Shown in pieces: positions 17,637 to 26,865 of a DNA stretch of 64,000 bases. The position numbers and the translations under genes were made by a program. A model generated the notes under the pieces. That model saw only the letters and a program-made list of their open reading frames with translations. It was not told where the DNA came from and searched no databases. The stretch is from NCBI RefSeq assembly GCF_907165045.1, contig NZ_CAJRAU010000004.1:479037-543036 (forward strand). The letters run 5' to 3'. The DNA is from Dyadobacter linearis. Its GTDB lineage: Bacteria; Bacteroidota; Bacteroidia; Cytophagales; Spirosomataceae. How positions within the stretch are numbered: the first letter of the stretch is position 1; each line of letters opens with the position of its first letter.

Positions 17637-18797
17637 ATGCATTTCACTTCCGGGCTGAAATCCAAACTGCCCCATATAGGAACGACGATTTTTACCAGAA
17701 TGTCCAAGCTCGCCGAGGAGCACCGCGCGCTGAACCTGTCGCAGGGTTTCCCCGAGTTCGACTGCTCACCCGATTTACAGCGATTGGTTGATAAATATAT
17801 CAGGTCTGGGAAAAATCAATATGCGCCGATGGCGGGCGTAATGCCTCTTCGTGAGGCTATTGCGAAGAAAACGTTTGAGCTAACCGGCAGGGAATATCAT
17901 CCCGAAACAGAAGTTACAATCACCAGCGGCGCTACCGAAGCTTTGTATGTGGCGATCACGACGGTCGTCAATCCTGGCGATGAGGTGATCGTTTTTGAAC
18001 CTGCGTATGATAGTTACGTTCCTGCGATCGAGTTGAGTGGCGGTATTCCGGTGTTTGTTACGCTCGATCCGCAATATGATTCCATTGACTGGCAGCTGGT
18101 TGCAACTAAGATCACTAAGAAAACGGTCGCCATATTAGTCAATACGCCGCACAATCCAACTGGTAATGTATTCACAGCGAGCGACATACAAAGTTTAGCT
18201 AAGTTAGCCGAAGACCACAATCTGTACGTGATCAGCGACGAGGTTTACGAGCATATTATCTTCGACGGCCGGGCGCACGTTTCTGCGGCTTCAATTCCTT
18301 CACTTGCTTCGCGTACTTTTCTTTGTGGTTCTTTTGGCAAAACATTTCACACTACCGGCTGGAAATTGGGCTATTTCCTGGCACCAGCTGCATTAACTGC
18401 GGAATTTCGTAAAATCCACCAGTTTCTGGTTTTCAGTGTGGTAACCCCATTTCAGTTTGCAGTGGCAGAATACCTTTCGGAGCCGGAGCATTATTTAAGA
18501 TTATCTGATTTTTACCAACAGAAAAGAGACCTGTTTTTGAAGGCTGTGGAAGGTATTGGATTTATAACAAAACCTTCGGGAGGCACTTTCTTTCAAAATC
18601 TCTCTTATCAGAATTTGTCCGACGAAAACGACGTAGCTCTTGCGGAGCGGCTGACAAGGGAGTTCAAAGTAGCGTCTATCCCGGTATCTGCATTTTACAG
18701 TCAAACGGTTGACTACAAGACGCTAAGGTTCTGTTTTGCGAAAAATGACGATACGCTGTTGAAGGGAGCCGAATATTTGCAGGGTGTGATTTGGTAG
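17637..18797 (+). CDS. Methionine-type aminotransferase (class I/II, YbdL-like)
   Basis: A 386-residue PLP enzyme. N-terminal landmarks are TIFTRMSKLAEEHRALNLSQGFPEF; the PLP phosphate motif lies at TSGATEALYVAI; NTPHNPTGNVF carries the conserved Asn; ISDEVYEHIIFDG holds the Asp/Tyr pair; and the Schiff-base Lys is in CGSFGKTFHTTGWKLGY. This combination matches methionine/2-oxoacid aminotransferases (YbdL) that close the methionine salvage pathway or use kynurenine. The window also holds metE and metH, but they are far away, so a link is only suggestive. Confidence 0.82.
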   Translation: MHFTSGLKSKLPHIGTTIFTRMSKLAEEHRALNLSQGFPEFDCSPDLQRLVDKYIRSGKNQYAPMAGVMPLREAIAKKTFELTGREYHPETEVTITSGATEALYVAITTVVNPGDEVIVFEPAYDSYVPAIELSGGIPVFVTLDPQYDSIDWQLVATKITKKTVAILVNTPHNPTGNVFTASDIQSLAKLAEDHNLYVISDEVYEHIIFDGRAHVSAASIPSLASRTFLCGSFGKTFHTTGWKLGYFLAPAALTAEFRKIHQFLVFSVVTPFQFAVAEYLSEPEHYLRLSDFYQQKRDLFLKAVEGIGFITKPSGGTFFQNLSYQNLSDENDVALAERLTREFKVASIPVSAFYSQTVDYKTLRFCFAKNDDTLLKGAEYLQGVIW

Positions 18798-18838
18798 CCC
18801 GGAAAAAAGTCGTACATTGGTGTGACAATATTCGGATT

Positions 18839-19273
18839 ATGAAAAAGATCTCCTATGATAAGCTCGATGAAGGCACGCCGCTGCGGATTGCGGCCGAGCC
18901 CGAGGTACTGTACCTGGCGCACCGAACCAGGCAAGGGTTTTCAACTGGTCAGTTTCAGCAACTCGCTGACAAGCTGCCATTTACCCAGCTCGAATGGGCG
19001 GATATTCTGCATATCAGTGACAGGACTTTGCAGCGGTATATGAAGGATAGTAAGCCTTTTGAAGGCTTGTATGCCGAGCATCTTTACCAGCTCGAAAATA
19101 TGGCCGATCTGGGTTTACAGGTATTTCTTTCCCCCAAAGCATTGGAAGAATGGCTCCGGAAGCCCCGCCTGGTACTGGGAGAAATGCAGGATTTTAACAC
19201 ATTGAAATCCTTCTGGGGCGTGAAGCTGATCGCTAATGAACTGGGAAGGATCGAGCACGGGGTTTATATATGA
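18839..19273 (+). CDS. Xre/MbcA/ParS-type antitoxin (DUF2384)
   Basis: A 144-residue protein; the ATG at 18839 is chosen because the frame upstream overlaps the aminotransferase stop. The N-terminal half has an HTH-like region (GQFQQLADKLPFTQLEWADILHISDRTLQRYM). The C-terminal DUF2384 part reads LYQLENMADLGLQVFLSPKALEEWLRKP. It overlaps the RES gene by 4 bases. In the Xre-RES family the antitoxin neutralises the RES toxin and represses the operon through its HTH. Confidence 0.88.
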   Translation: MKKISYDKLDEGTPLRIAAEPEVLYLAHRTRQGFSTGQFQQLADKLPFTQLEWADILHISDRTLQRYMKDSKPFEGLYAEHLYQLENMADLGLQVFLSPKALEEWLRKPRLVLGEMQDFNTLKSFWGVKLIANELGRIEHGVYI

Positions 19274-19737
19274 TCGTGTACCGCCTGGCAGCAAAGCAGT
19301 ATATTGATGATCTGACAGGTACCGGCGCGAAACTTTTCGGCGGCAGGTGGAATCCGGTCGGGAAGGCTTGCATTTACACCAGTGCCCATATTTCACTCGC
19401 TTTGCTCGAAAAATTCGTCCATGCCAATCATCAGGAAAATATGCAGCGGATCGCATTGCTGCGCCTCGAACTACCGGACAACAGCGACCTTATTTTTCAT
19501 GCTGACGAAAAATTGCTGAAAGAATCCTGGCCAGACGACGTTTCCTATTCGCAATGGATCGGAGAGCAGGTTTTGAGCGACGCGTCGGTGATCGGGTTTT
19601 CGGTCCCTTCTGCAATTGTCCCCTCAGAAAGGAACTACATTTTGAACCCGCTGGCGAAAGATTTTAATAGGGTCAAAACAATGGCGATTACGGATTTTAC
19701 CGCAGATTTCCGTTTGCTCTCTAAGCTACTTCCCTGA
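19270..19737 (+). CDS. RES-domain toxin (NAD+-degrading)
   Basis: A 155-residue RES-domain protein. The defining residues are visible: Arg in GGRWNPVG near residue 26, Glu in the LLEKFVHANH helix, and the Ser/Asn region VPSERNYILNPLAKDF near the C-terminus. RES toxins of this class degrade NAD+ and are related to ADP-ribosyltransferase folds. The 4-base overlap with the DUF2384 antitoxin confirms a type II toxin-antitoxin pair. The gene runs into the convergent permease gene with a 3-base gap. Confidence 0.88.
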   Translation: MIVYRLAAKQYIDDLTGTGAKLFGGRWNPVGKACIYTSAHISLALLEKFVHANHQENMQRIALLRLELPDNSDLIFHADEKLLKESWPDDVSYSQWIGEQVLSDASVIGFSVPSAIVPSERNYILNPLAKDFNRVKTMAITDFTADFRLLSKLLP

Positions 19738-19740
19738 GTA

Positions 19741-20976
19741 TTACTTCTTGAATAACAGTGCTTTAATCGGCTGTATTTTGGTGATGATCAAGGTAGGTAT
19801 CAACAGGATCAAAGCTGATATTACCACCGTGGCGATATTGACTGCAAGGAAAATGGGCCAGTCGAAGACGATAGGTACCGTGTCCATGTAATAATTTACC
19901 GGATCGAGCGAGATCAGTTTGAATTGATATTGCAGCCAGCAAAGCAGCAGGCCGGTGACATTTCCAATGATCAATCCCAGTCTGACCATATATAAGCCCA
20001 CACTAAAAAATACCCTGCGGATCTGACCATTCGGACTTCCCAATGTTTTCAAAAGCCCGATCAAAGGTGTTCTTTCCATGATCATCACCAGCAAGATGGA
20101 GATCATATTGAAACAGGCGACGAATAATATCAATGTGAGAAAAACGGCTGTATTGCGGTCTAAAAGGATCAGCCAGTCGAAGATCTGCGGATAGGTGCTG
20201 GTCACTTTTTGAAGGAATATCCCTGGCGGAAGTGTTGTTCTGAGCTGGTTTGCAACCCTGTCGAGGTCGCGGAAATCTTTTAAATAGATCTCATAAGTAC
20301 CTACCGAATCTTTACCCCAACCATTGAGCCGCTGCACCAGACCGAGGTCGCCGATGATCAGGTTGTTATCAAACTCCTCCATTTGGGTATCGTAAATGCC
20401 GCAGATCGTCAGCTTGCGGGGGCGGGGAGGATTTTGCAAAGAGTACATGATCACATCGTCGCCAATTTTCAAACGGAGCTCGGCGGCAATTTTCCGGCTG
20501 ATCAGAATTTCCGAAGAGTAACCGTATTTGATAGAAGACGAATCGTTGTGACTGATCAGTTTGCCTTCTTTCAGGCTGCTTTTGAAGGTTTGCCAATCGT
20601 AATCTTTGCCCACACCTTTTAAAATCACCCCCTTGATCTCCTCCGGCGTTTTCAATATCCCCGACTTATGCGCGACAGTTTGCCACCGTTTGATCTCGGG
20701 AATCTGCGGCAATGCAATCGAAACAGGATTGGGGATGGACATTGGGCCTTCCTCGTACGAATTTCCCTGCGAATAGGATGTTATGTTAATATGTGCGCCA
20801 AAAAGAAAGATCTTTTCCTGGATAGTCTGCTTGAAACCGAGCAGCACGGCGAAAGCGATGATCCCTACGGAAATCCCGATCGCGATACTGGCGACGCCAA
20901 TCCTGGAAACGGTTGCAGAAAACGACCCTGCTTCGTTGTGACGGATGCGTTTGGCGATGAAGGAGGGGAATTGCAA
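19741..20976 (-). CDS. FtsX-like ABC permease (LolC/LolE-type)
   Basis: A membrane protein with a LolC/E-like layout: one N-terminal helix (ATVSRIGVASIAIGISVGIIAFAVL), a large periplasmic domain of about 200 residues, then three C-terminal helices with the FtsX core (FNMISILLVMIMERTPLIGLLKTLG). No ATG is available. I prefer TTG at 20976, giving MQFPSFIAKRIRHNE, over TTG at 21045, because the family normally starts a few residues before FIAKRI. It probably works in lipoprotein release from the inner membrane, although no LolD ATPase gene is adjacent. Confidence 0.82.
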   Translation of the reverse strand: MQFPSFIAKRIRHNEAGSFSATVSRIGVASIAIGISVGIIAFAVLLGFKQTIQEKIFLFGAHINITSYSQGNSYEEGPMSIPNPVSIALPQIPEIKRWQTVAHKSGILKTPEEIKGVILKGVGKDYDWQTFKSSLKEGKLISHNDSSSIKYGYSSEILISRKIAAELRLKIGDDVIMYSLQNPPRPRKLTICGIYDTQMEEFDNNLIIGDLGLVQRLNGWGKDSVGTYEIYLKDFRDLDRVANQLRTTLPPGIFLQKVTSTYPQIFDWLILLDRNTAVFLTLILFVACFNMISILLVMIMERTPLIGLLKTLGSPNGQIRRVFFSVGLYMVRLGLIIGNVTGLLLCWLQYQFKLISLDPVNYYMDTVPIVFDWPIFLAVNIATVVISALILLIPTLIITKIQPIKALLFKK

Positions 20977-21114
20977 GAGGAATCTGTTGGTTAATTTATA
21001 TGTTGACAAAAATAAGGGAAAAACTTTACCGGTACGAAAAGGCAAATTTTATTAAGTTGCCGGCATGTAGTTTTTAGGGAGAGTCAAAAAAGTCCTTCAA
21101 CAGAATAAGTCTTC

Positions 21115-23175
21115 ATGCCACTAATCAAAGTAGCTTCCGGAACAGTTAACCAAACGCCGATGGCGTGGGAATCCAATACGCGCAACATCATCGGGGCGAT
21201 TCGCGAAGCCCGGAAACAGCAGGTAAGCCTGCTTTGTCTGCCCGAATTGTGTATCACCGGCTACAATTGCGACGATTATTTTTTCGCGCCCGACCTGATG
21301 GTTCAGGCTGAAAAATGCCTGTTGGAAATTGTGCAGGAAACCTCGGGGATGATCGTCGCTGTGGGACTTCCGCTAAGACACAATAACAGCATTTATAATG
21401 CGGCCTGTTTGATTTCCAATAAACAGATCGCTGGTTTTTATTGCAAGCAAAATTTAGCAAATAACGGGATTCACTACGAGGCGCGCTGGTTTCGTCCCTG
21501 GCAGCCTGGTCATGTTGAGAGCATTGAAATAAACCAGATGTTTTACCCGATCGGCGATGTGATCTTCGACCTCAGTACCGGCCCGATCCAGGGCGGTTCG
21601 AACGGGGTGAAGGTGGCATTTGAGATTTGTGAAGATGGCTGGGTATCCAACCGGCCTGCCCGCAGGCATTACGAGCGCGGCGTGGATATTATCCTGAATC
21701 CCAGCGCCAGCCACTTCGCATTCAATAAATTTGTGACGCGTGAAAAGCTGGTAGTAGACGCTTCCAGGACCTTTTCTTGCAGCTATATTTATACAAACCT
21801 ACTGGGTAACGAGGCCGGCCGCGCCATTTACGACGGCGACGCGATGATCGCTTCGAATGGGGAGCTGCTTGCTTCGAGCCAGCGTTTCAGTTACGAAGAT
21901 TTCCTGATCACGACCGCGGTGATCGATACCGATTATACGAGATTAAGCCAGGTGCAGAGCAAAATCACAGTTGCGATCAAGGACAAAACGTGGCGCGTTC
22001 CGGCGCGGTATGATTTCCCTGAGATCGAGCCTGTGCTACCTCAGGTGCCTGATATCGAGCCTTTTGAAAAAGGAGGTGCGCTAAAAGAAGAGGAATTTGC
22101 GCGTGCGGTTTGTCTGGCCTTGTTTGATTATCTGAGAAAAAGCCGCTCGAACGGTTTCACGATCTCACTTTCGGGAGGTGCTGATTCCTGCGCTTGTACT
22201 GCACTTTGCGGGTTGATGATCCGGCTGGCCGATGAAAGTATCGGTATGGACCGATTGAAGGAAAAGCTATCTTATATTAAAGAGATACAATCGGCTGAAA
22301 CGGAAGAAGATTTGGCAAAAGCATTGATCCATAACATTTATCAGGGAACAGAAAACAGCTCCACCGACACGCTGGAATCCGCTCAAACGCTCGCGGAATC
22401 TATTGGTTCCACCTTCTATAATATCAATATCAATGGATTGGTTGAAACTTATAAATCGCTGATAGAAGGACAAATAGGCAGGGAACTTACGTGGGAGCAG
22501 GATGATATCGCACTGCAAAATATCCAGGCGCGGGTTCGTGCCCCGGGTGTCTGGTTACTTACTAATTTGTCAAATCACCTGTTACTTTCCACATCCAACC
22601 GCTCGGAAGCTGCGGTGGGGTATGCGACTATGGATGGGGATACGGCGGGGAGCATTAGTCCGCTGGCAGGTATCGATAAATTTTACCTGCGGCAATGGTT
22701 GCGCTGGCTGGAAACGGCCGGCTGTGAGGTAAAAGGCAAGCATATTAAAATCGAAGGCCTCAAAAAAGTCAATAGCCTGCAACCGACTGCCGAATTGCGC
22801 CCACTTGCCCAGACGCAGACCGACGAGGTGGACCTGATGCCTTACGAGTTTTTGAATGATCTTGAAAGATTGTCGATCCGGGATAAGAAGTCACCGCTGG
22901 AATCGTACAGAAATCTGCATGTGCGTTACAAAGGTTTGTATGCCGATGAGCAGATTCTTGCCTGGACTGAGCGGTTTTTCAAGCTATGGAGCCGGAACCA
23001 GTGGAAACGCGAACGTTACGCGCCTTCCTTCCATCTCGATGATCTGAACCTTGATCCACGATCGTGGTGCCGGTTCCCGATACTTTCGGGCGGTTTTGAG
23101 CGCGAACTTGAAGAATTGAGAGCATATTTCGAAGGTAACCCGGTGCAGAACGGAAGAAAGCGTATCGGATTTTAG
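21115..23175 (+). CDS. nadE: Glutamine-dependent NAD(+) synthase
   Basis: A 686-residue two-domain enzyme that makes NAD from deamido-NAD, ATP and glutamine. The N-terminal nitrilase-type glutaminase domain shows Glu in LLCLPELCITGYNCDDYF, Lys in FYCKQNLANNG and Cys in VAFEICEDGW. The C-terminal synthetase domain carries the P-loop SGGADSC (from residue 353) and the STSNRSEAAVGYATMDGDTAG segment. It lies beside the RES toxin, which consumes NAD. This may be chance, since the lol-like gene intervenes. It overlaps the convergent STN gene by 4 bases. Confidence 0.93.
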   Translation: MPLIKVASGTVNQTPMAWESNTRNIIGAIREARKQQVSLLCLPELCITGYNCDDYFFAPDLMVQAEKCLLEIVQETSGMIVAVGLPLRHNNSIYNAACLISNKQIAGFYCKQNLANNGIHYEARWFRPWQPGHVESIEINQMFYPIGDVIFDLSTGPIQGGSNGVKVAFEICEDGWVSNRPARRHYERGVDIILNPSASHFAFNKFVTREKLVVDASRTFSCSYIYTNLLGNEAGRAIYDGDAMIASNGELLASSQRFSYEDFLITTAVIDTDYTRLSQVQSKITVAIKDKTWRVPARYDFPEIEPVLPQVPDIEPFEKGGALKEEEFARAVCLALFDYLRKSRSNGFTISLSGGADSCACTALCGLMIRLADESIGMDRLKEKLSYIKEIQSAETEEDLAKALIHNIYQGTENSSTDTLESAQTLAESIGSTFYNININGLVETYKSLIEGQIGRELTWEQDDIALQNIQARVRAPGVWLLTNLSNHLLLSTSNRSEAAVGYATMDGDTAGSISPLAGIDKFYLRQWLRWLETAGCEVKGKHIKIEGLKKVNSLQPTAELRPLAQTQTDEVDLMPYEFLNDLERLSIRDKKSPLESYRNLHVRYKGLYADEQILAWTERFFKLWSRNQWKRERYAPSFHLDDLNLDPRSWCRFPILSGGFERELEELRAYFEGNPVQNGRKRIGF

Positions 23176-25019
23176 TTGCAAAACCGAATACCGGCCTGAA
23201 AGCCCAGCCAATGATAAACTTGCTGGGCAGGCCCAGCACTCGTTCCCAGCCAAATCGGTTGTAACCCCTTTTTGTCTGTTGTTTTCAAGATATTTGGGGT
23301 CGCGGAGGTGAGCAGGCTCAGGGCTGGGCCGGCGAAAAGTGCAAATTTATTAGTCAGCTTTTTTTCAATAGATACTGATAATCTGAATATGCCGGTATCG
23401 ATATCCTCTATTTCTTGATTTTTGAAAAACACGACGCTGCCTGTCAGATCCGCATTTGCGGCCCAGCCTTTACCAAGTGGCTGAGCTGTTCCGAAGCCAT
23501 AACCTAAACTTCCCAGCGGCTTGCCTGTTGCTGTTCCATTGAAGCTCAACGCGAAAATGTTATAAAACCGGCTGACACCCGTTTTGAATGCAGTACTAAA
23601 ATAGCTGAACTCGTCCGTCGCAAACTCGTAACGCCGGTAACCGTTGCGGCGCACGTAACTGAATAGACCGAAAGGCACCGTCGCCGAGGAGTCGGCATAA
23701 TTGACAATCCCGATCTGGTGGCCTGAGCGCACCGTATTGGCGTAATTGTAACTCAACGAAAGTTGGTAACCTCTCAAAGTCCCGACCACCACATTGCCCA
23801 CACCAGCCAGCTGAAAACCGGAAAAATTCCCGCCCGTGTAGTTGATTACATTTGTACCCTGAAATCCATGAAAATTACCGAGCGTCAGGTTGAGAAAATT
23901 GGCATACTGAAACCCGCTTACATTTCTGCCGACGATGTTACTGATACCCGCCAGCTGGAATCCCTTCACATTTCCCCGGACTACATTGACAAAACTGCCG
24001 ACTTCCAACTTGTTGACTCCCAGTGAATAACCGGCGATAAAGTTGATGGAATAATCATTCACGATATTCCCGCTTAACTCGTGGTTCGTGCCCAGAAACG
24101 GTAAAACCGACGCCTGAAAAGGTCGGTAAAGTGTGTCGGTAATGTTTCGCGTGTGCACAGCCTGCTTGGCCGAGGCGAATGCATTCACGAAGCTGTTCTG
24201 GACTTTTTGGTATGTTTTTACAAATCGCTCATATTCCCTTCCGATCACGCGATCTTCGGCGTCGCGGACTGGTACTGTATCTGGAATAGATTCATTTTGA
24301 GCAATCTGCGTTTTGGGAATTGCTATTTTATGGTGGAGGGAATCCTCACGAACGCTGATGAATGTCTGGGACTTGGGTGAAATGGGGCGGAGCGTGTCCG
24401 GATTCAGGTTGATTTGCAGGTAAGTATCCTGCTTGCTGGTAATCGAAATACTCTTGCCCACATATTCCTCTTTCCTGACTTCCAGCCGGATCGCGCCGGG
24501 CGAAGCAGGCAGCCGGATTTTGTAATAACCATATTGATTACTAACCGCTGAGGCAAGTGTGGCCGACTCGTAAATACTCGCATTGGCTAGTTTATTTCCC
24601 GTGCGATTGTCGATAATATAGCCGTTCAGATTAAATTCCTCCGGCTCTTTCGGCTTCTCGGGCTCGTCGTTTTTTTGCAGGATAATATATTTCCGGCGCT
24701 CTTTGAATGTGACTTTATTTTTGAAAAGCGCATTCAAAATGTCCCTTATGCGCTCACCGGAAGCATTAATGCTAACCCGCGATTTGATGTCGATCATATC
24801 CGGGCTGTACGAAAAGCTGAAATTGCCCAACTCGGCGATCTGCTGCAAAGTTTCGTCCAGGGGCTGATTATTGACCCGGATCGAAATGCGTTTTTCCAAA
24901 AGATCCTGCGCGGAAACTGAATTACTAAAAGTCAGCGTAAACAGCAGCAAGATGAGTGGTAAGGAATATATCCTGATCGTCAGTAACCGAATATGATATT
25001 TACTGACAACCATCTCCAT
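23172..25019 (-). CDS. Secreted STN / carboxypeptidase-regulatory-like protein with LA_2272-type repeats
   Basis: A 615-residue envelope protein with a signal peptide ending at VSAQ (residue 38). Domains in order: an STN (secretin/TonB N-terminus) domain at 40-116, a CarboxypepD_reg-like beta domain at 130-205, a linker, repeats at about 330-445, and a beta-rich C-terminus to 615. The repeats follow GFQxAGxxNxxxGxxxG, for example KGFQLAGISNIVGRN, SGFQYANFLNLTLGN and SGFQLAGVGNVVVG; they resemble the LA_2272 surface repeat. There is no TonB plug or SusC barrel. STN normally contacts FecR, and the gene overlaps the fecR gene by 20 bases, so it is likely the sensor of this ECF system. Confidence 0.78.
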   Translation of the reverse strand: MEMVVSKYHIRLLTIRIYSLPLILLLFTLTFSNSVSAQDLLEKRISIRVNNQPLDETLQQIAELGNFSFSYSPDMIDIKSRVSINASGERIRDILNALFKNKVTFKERRKYIILQKNDEPEKPKEPEEFNLNGYIIDNRTGNKLANASIYESATLASAVSNQYGYYKIRLPASPGAIRLEVRKEEYVGKSISITSKQDTYLQINLNPDTLRPISPKSQTFISVREDSLHHKIAIPKTQIAQNESIPDTVPVRDAEDRVIGREYERFVKTYQKVQNSFVNAFASAKQAVHTRNITDTLYRPFQASVLPFLGTNHELSGNIVNDYSINFIAGYSLGVNKLEVGSFVNVVRGNVKGFQLAGISNIVGRNVSGFQYANFLNLTLGNFHGFQGTNVINYTGGNFSGFQLAGVGNVVVGTLRGYQLSLSYNYANTVRSGHQIGIVNYADSSATVPFGLFSYVRRNGYRRYEFATDEFSYFSTAFKTGVSRFYNIFALSFNGTATGKPLGSLGYGFGTAQPLGKGWAANADLTGSVVFFKNQEIEDIDTGIFRLSVSIEKKLTNKFALFAGPALSLLTSATPNILKTTDKKGLQPIWLGTSAGPAQQVYHWLGFQAGIRFCN

Positions 25020-26022
25020 CCAGCCAATATACTTTTCCTTCTTTTCTCAGATCGAGATTCAGCGTTTCGGCGATCACGGCCAGCGTCGCATCAAGTGGTT
25101 CTTTTTCGAACTTGATCGTCAACCTGCATTGCGCGATCTGCTGGTTGGTCAGCCTCACATCCACATGGTAACCGTCCCGGATCGTGGCTATTACTTCATT
25201 CAGGTTGGTAGCCGTGAAATCAAATACCTGTGTGCGGTAGCCCATCACATTCATATTGGCCTGCAAGCTTTTGATCGTGTCCGACAAAACTTCCGCGCTC
25301 TGGCCTTTCACCAGTTCTACTTTTTTTGAATCTTTACTTACCAGCACTTTTCCAGTAGCTACATCCACCCGCACCGGCGCTTTCGCGTAAGCTTTTACAT
25401 TAAACGACGTGCCTAAAACGCGGATCTCAGTACCATTTGCATTGATTACAAAAGGATGTTCCTTATCCGGCGTCACATCAAAAAACGCTTCACCTTGCAG
25501 GGAAACTGTCCGCAGGTCGCCCTTGAAATTCTTGGGATAAGTAATTGCAGAGTTGTAGTTCAAAAAAACTTTGGTACCGTCGGGCAAAAGCTGCTCCTTA
25601 GTGTTATTGGTAGTCGCGACGGTAAGCGGGGTGGATTGTTTTTGATTAATATAAAACCATCCGAATGCCATTACCAGCAGCGCCACCACCGCCGCCGCCC
25701 AGATCGTTACGGGGAATTTTTTGCTTGCAGGTCTTTGGTCAAAATCAATGCGGCGCGGCTCCCGGGATACAGGCGGAACTGTCGCGGCATTTTGCTCCAT
25801 TTTCTTTTTTACCTTATTCCAGGCCAGGTCCGTATTCACTTCTTTCCTTTGCGGAATAGAAGCCGAATGCATCCAAATGAAGCGATAGGCGGCAAGTTCC
25901 TGCTCGTTTTCAAGGGATATTGCCCGCCAGTTGTCGACGATATTTCTTTCTTCCTCCGTTGCGGTTTCTGCCAGGTAACGTGCCAGCAGCTCTTCCGATA
26001 TATTTTCGTGAAACTGGCTCAT
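25000..26022 (-). CDS. FecR-family anti-sigma factor
   Basis: A 340-residue single-pass protein. The cytosolic N-terminus (residues 1-105) contains the anti-sigma helical part with WRAISLENEQELAAYRFIW. A membrane helix follows at about 106-125 (TIWAAAVVALLVMAFGWFY). The periplasmic FecR domain shows NTKEQLLPDGTKVFLNYNS, VSLQGEAFFDVT and IRVLGTSFNVKAY. A DUF4974-like domain ends the protein (FTATNLNEVIATIRDGYHV). It overlaps the sigma gene by 4 bases and the STN gene by 20 bases. It should hold the ECF factor inactive until the STN partner signals. Confidence 0.9.
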   Translation of the reverse strand: MSQFHENISEELLARYLAETATEEERNIVDNWRAISLENEQELAAYRFIWMHSASIPQRKEVNTDLAWNKVKKKMEQNAATVPPVSREPRRIDFDQRPASKKFPVTIWAAAVVALLVMAFGWFYINQKQSTPLTVATTNNTKEQLLPDGTKVFLNYNSAITYPKNFKGDLRTVSLQGEAFFDVTPDKEHPFVINANGTEIRVLGTSFNVKAYAKAPVRVDVATGKVLVSKDSKKVELVKGQSAEVLSDTIKSLQANMNVMGYRTQVFDFTATNLNEVIATIRDGYHVDVRLTNQQIAQCRLTIKFEKEPLDATLAVIAETLNLDLRKEGKVYWLDGDGCQ

Positions 26023-26702
26023 GACAAAGACGCGATTAACTGTTCAACAAATAAATAAACCGGCCAAAGCATGGAAGGCAGATAATCCGCCAGTTCAAGA
26101 CGTAAAATTTTAAGTGCTTTCCCTATCTGATTTTCAACGGTTTTAATAGAAATCCCTAACTGATCCGCGATTTCCTGGTATTTCAATTCTTCGAAGCGGC
26201 TCATCCTGAATGCTTTCTGGCATTGTTCGGGAAGGGTACTTACTGCTTTTTCAATCCGCTCTTCCAACTCATTCGCATGGATTACTTCGGTAACAGAATC
26301 GTAGGATCCGCTTGAAAAATACATGGTATGTTCCCGGTGTACTTCGCGCACAGAAGCGTGTTTGAAACGGTTAAGACAGTGATTATGGACCGCCCGGTAC
26401 AAGTATGATTTGAGTGAGAGGGTGATTTCAAGATCTTCCCTTTTCTCCCAGATCGTCAGGAAAACGGTTTGCACAGCCTCTTCTGCTTCCTCATCATCTT
26501 TGAGCAGCGAGGCGGCATAATTGCAAAGCCGGGGGTAATACAGACGAAAAGTCTTTTCGAAGGCCTCTTCATCGCCCCGCCTGATCGCAGCAACAATATC
26601 TGGGTCGGAAGGTTGCACAGATTTCTGTTTTTGATTTTCGGTCAAAAATAGAAAATCTCTTTCGATTAGCGGCTGAGGATATGTTTGAGCGGTCGAAGTC
26701 AA
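26019..26702 (-). CDS. ECF RNA polymerase sigma factor (FecI-type)
   Basis: A 227-residue sigma-70 family protein. Region 2 is at about residues 45-110 (FEKTFRLYYPRLCNYAASLL and VFLTIWEKREDL), and region 4 is near the C-terminus (LPEQCQKAFRMSRFEELKYQ and EIADQLGISIKTVENQIGKAL). A short hydrophobic tail (LPSMLWPVYLFVEQLI) follows, as in many Bacteroidota FecI proteins. It heads the overlapping three-gene operon with fecR and the STN gene. A 35-bp inverted repeat lies just upstream. Confidence 0.9.
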   Translation of the reverse strand: MTSTAQTYPQPLIERDFLFLTENQKQKSVQPSDPDIVAAIRRGDEEAFEKTFRLYYPRLCNYAASLLKDDEEAEEAVQTVFLTIWEKREDLEITLSLKSYLYRAVHNHCLNRFKHASVREVHREHTMYFSSGSYDSVTEVIHANELEERIEKAVSTLPEQCQKAFRMSRFEELKYQEIADQLGISIKTVENQIGKALKILRLELADYLPSMLWPVYLFVEQLIASLS

Positions 26703-26743
26703 GCTTAAATTCCTTTTTTCTACGACAATCCACGCTGCCGTTA

Positions 26744-26778
26744 CCCCTATTTAGAAAAAGAATATTCTTGAATAGGGG
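26744..26778. repeat. Nested palindrome in the sigma/DUF2807 divergent region
   Basis: CCCCTATT (26744-26751) is the exact reverse complement of AATAGGGG (26771-26778). Inside it lies a second perfect 12-bp palindrome, AAGAATATTCTT (26758-26769). It has no T tract and sits between two divergent genes, so a protein-binding site is more likely than a terminator. The binding protein is unknown. Confidence 0.6.
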
Positions 26779-26865
26779 GATTGCAGGAAGCAGTTGTCTT
26801 TGTAAAAAGGGGCATTACCTGCTCCCAAGCAATTATTCCACATGCAGATTTATTATTTATTAGCC

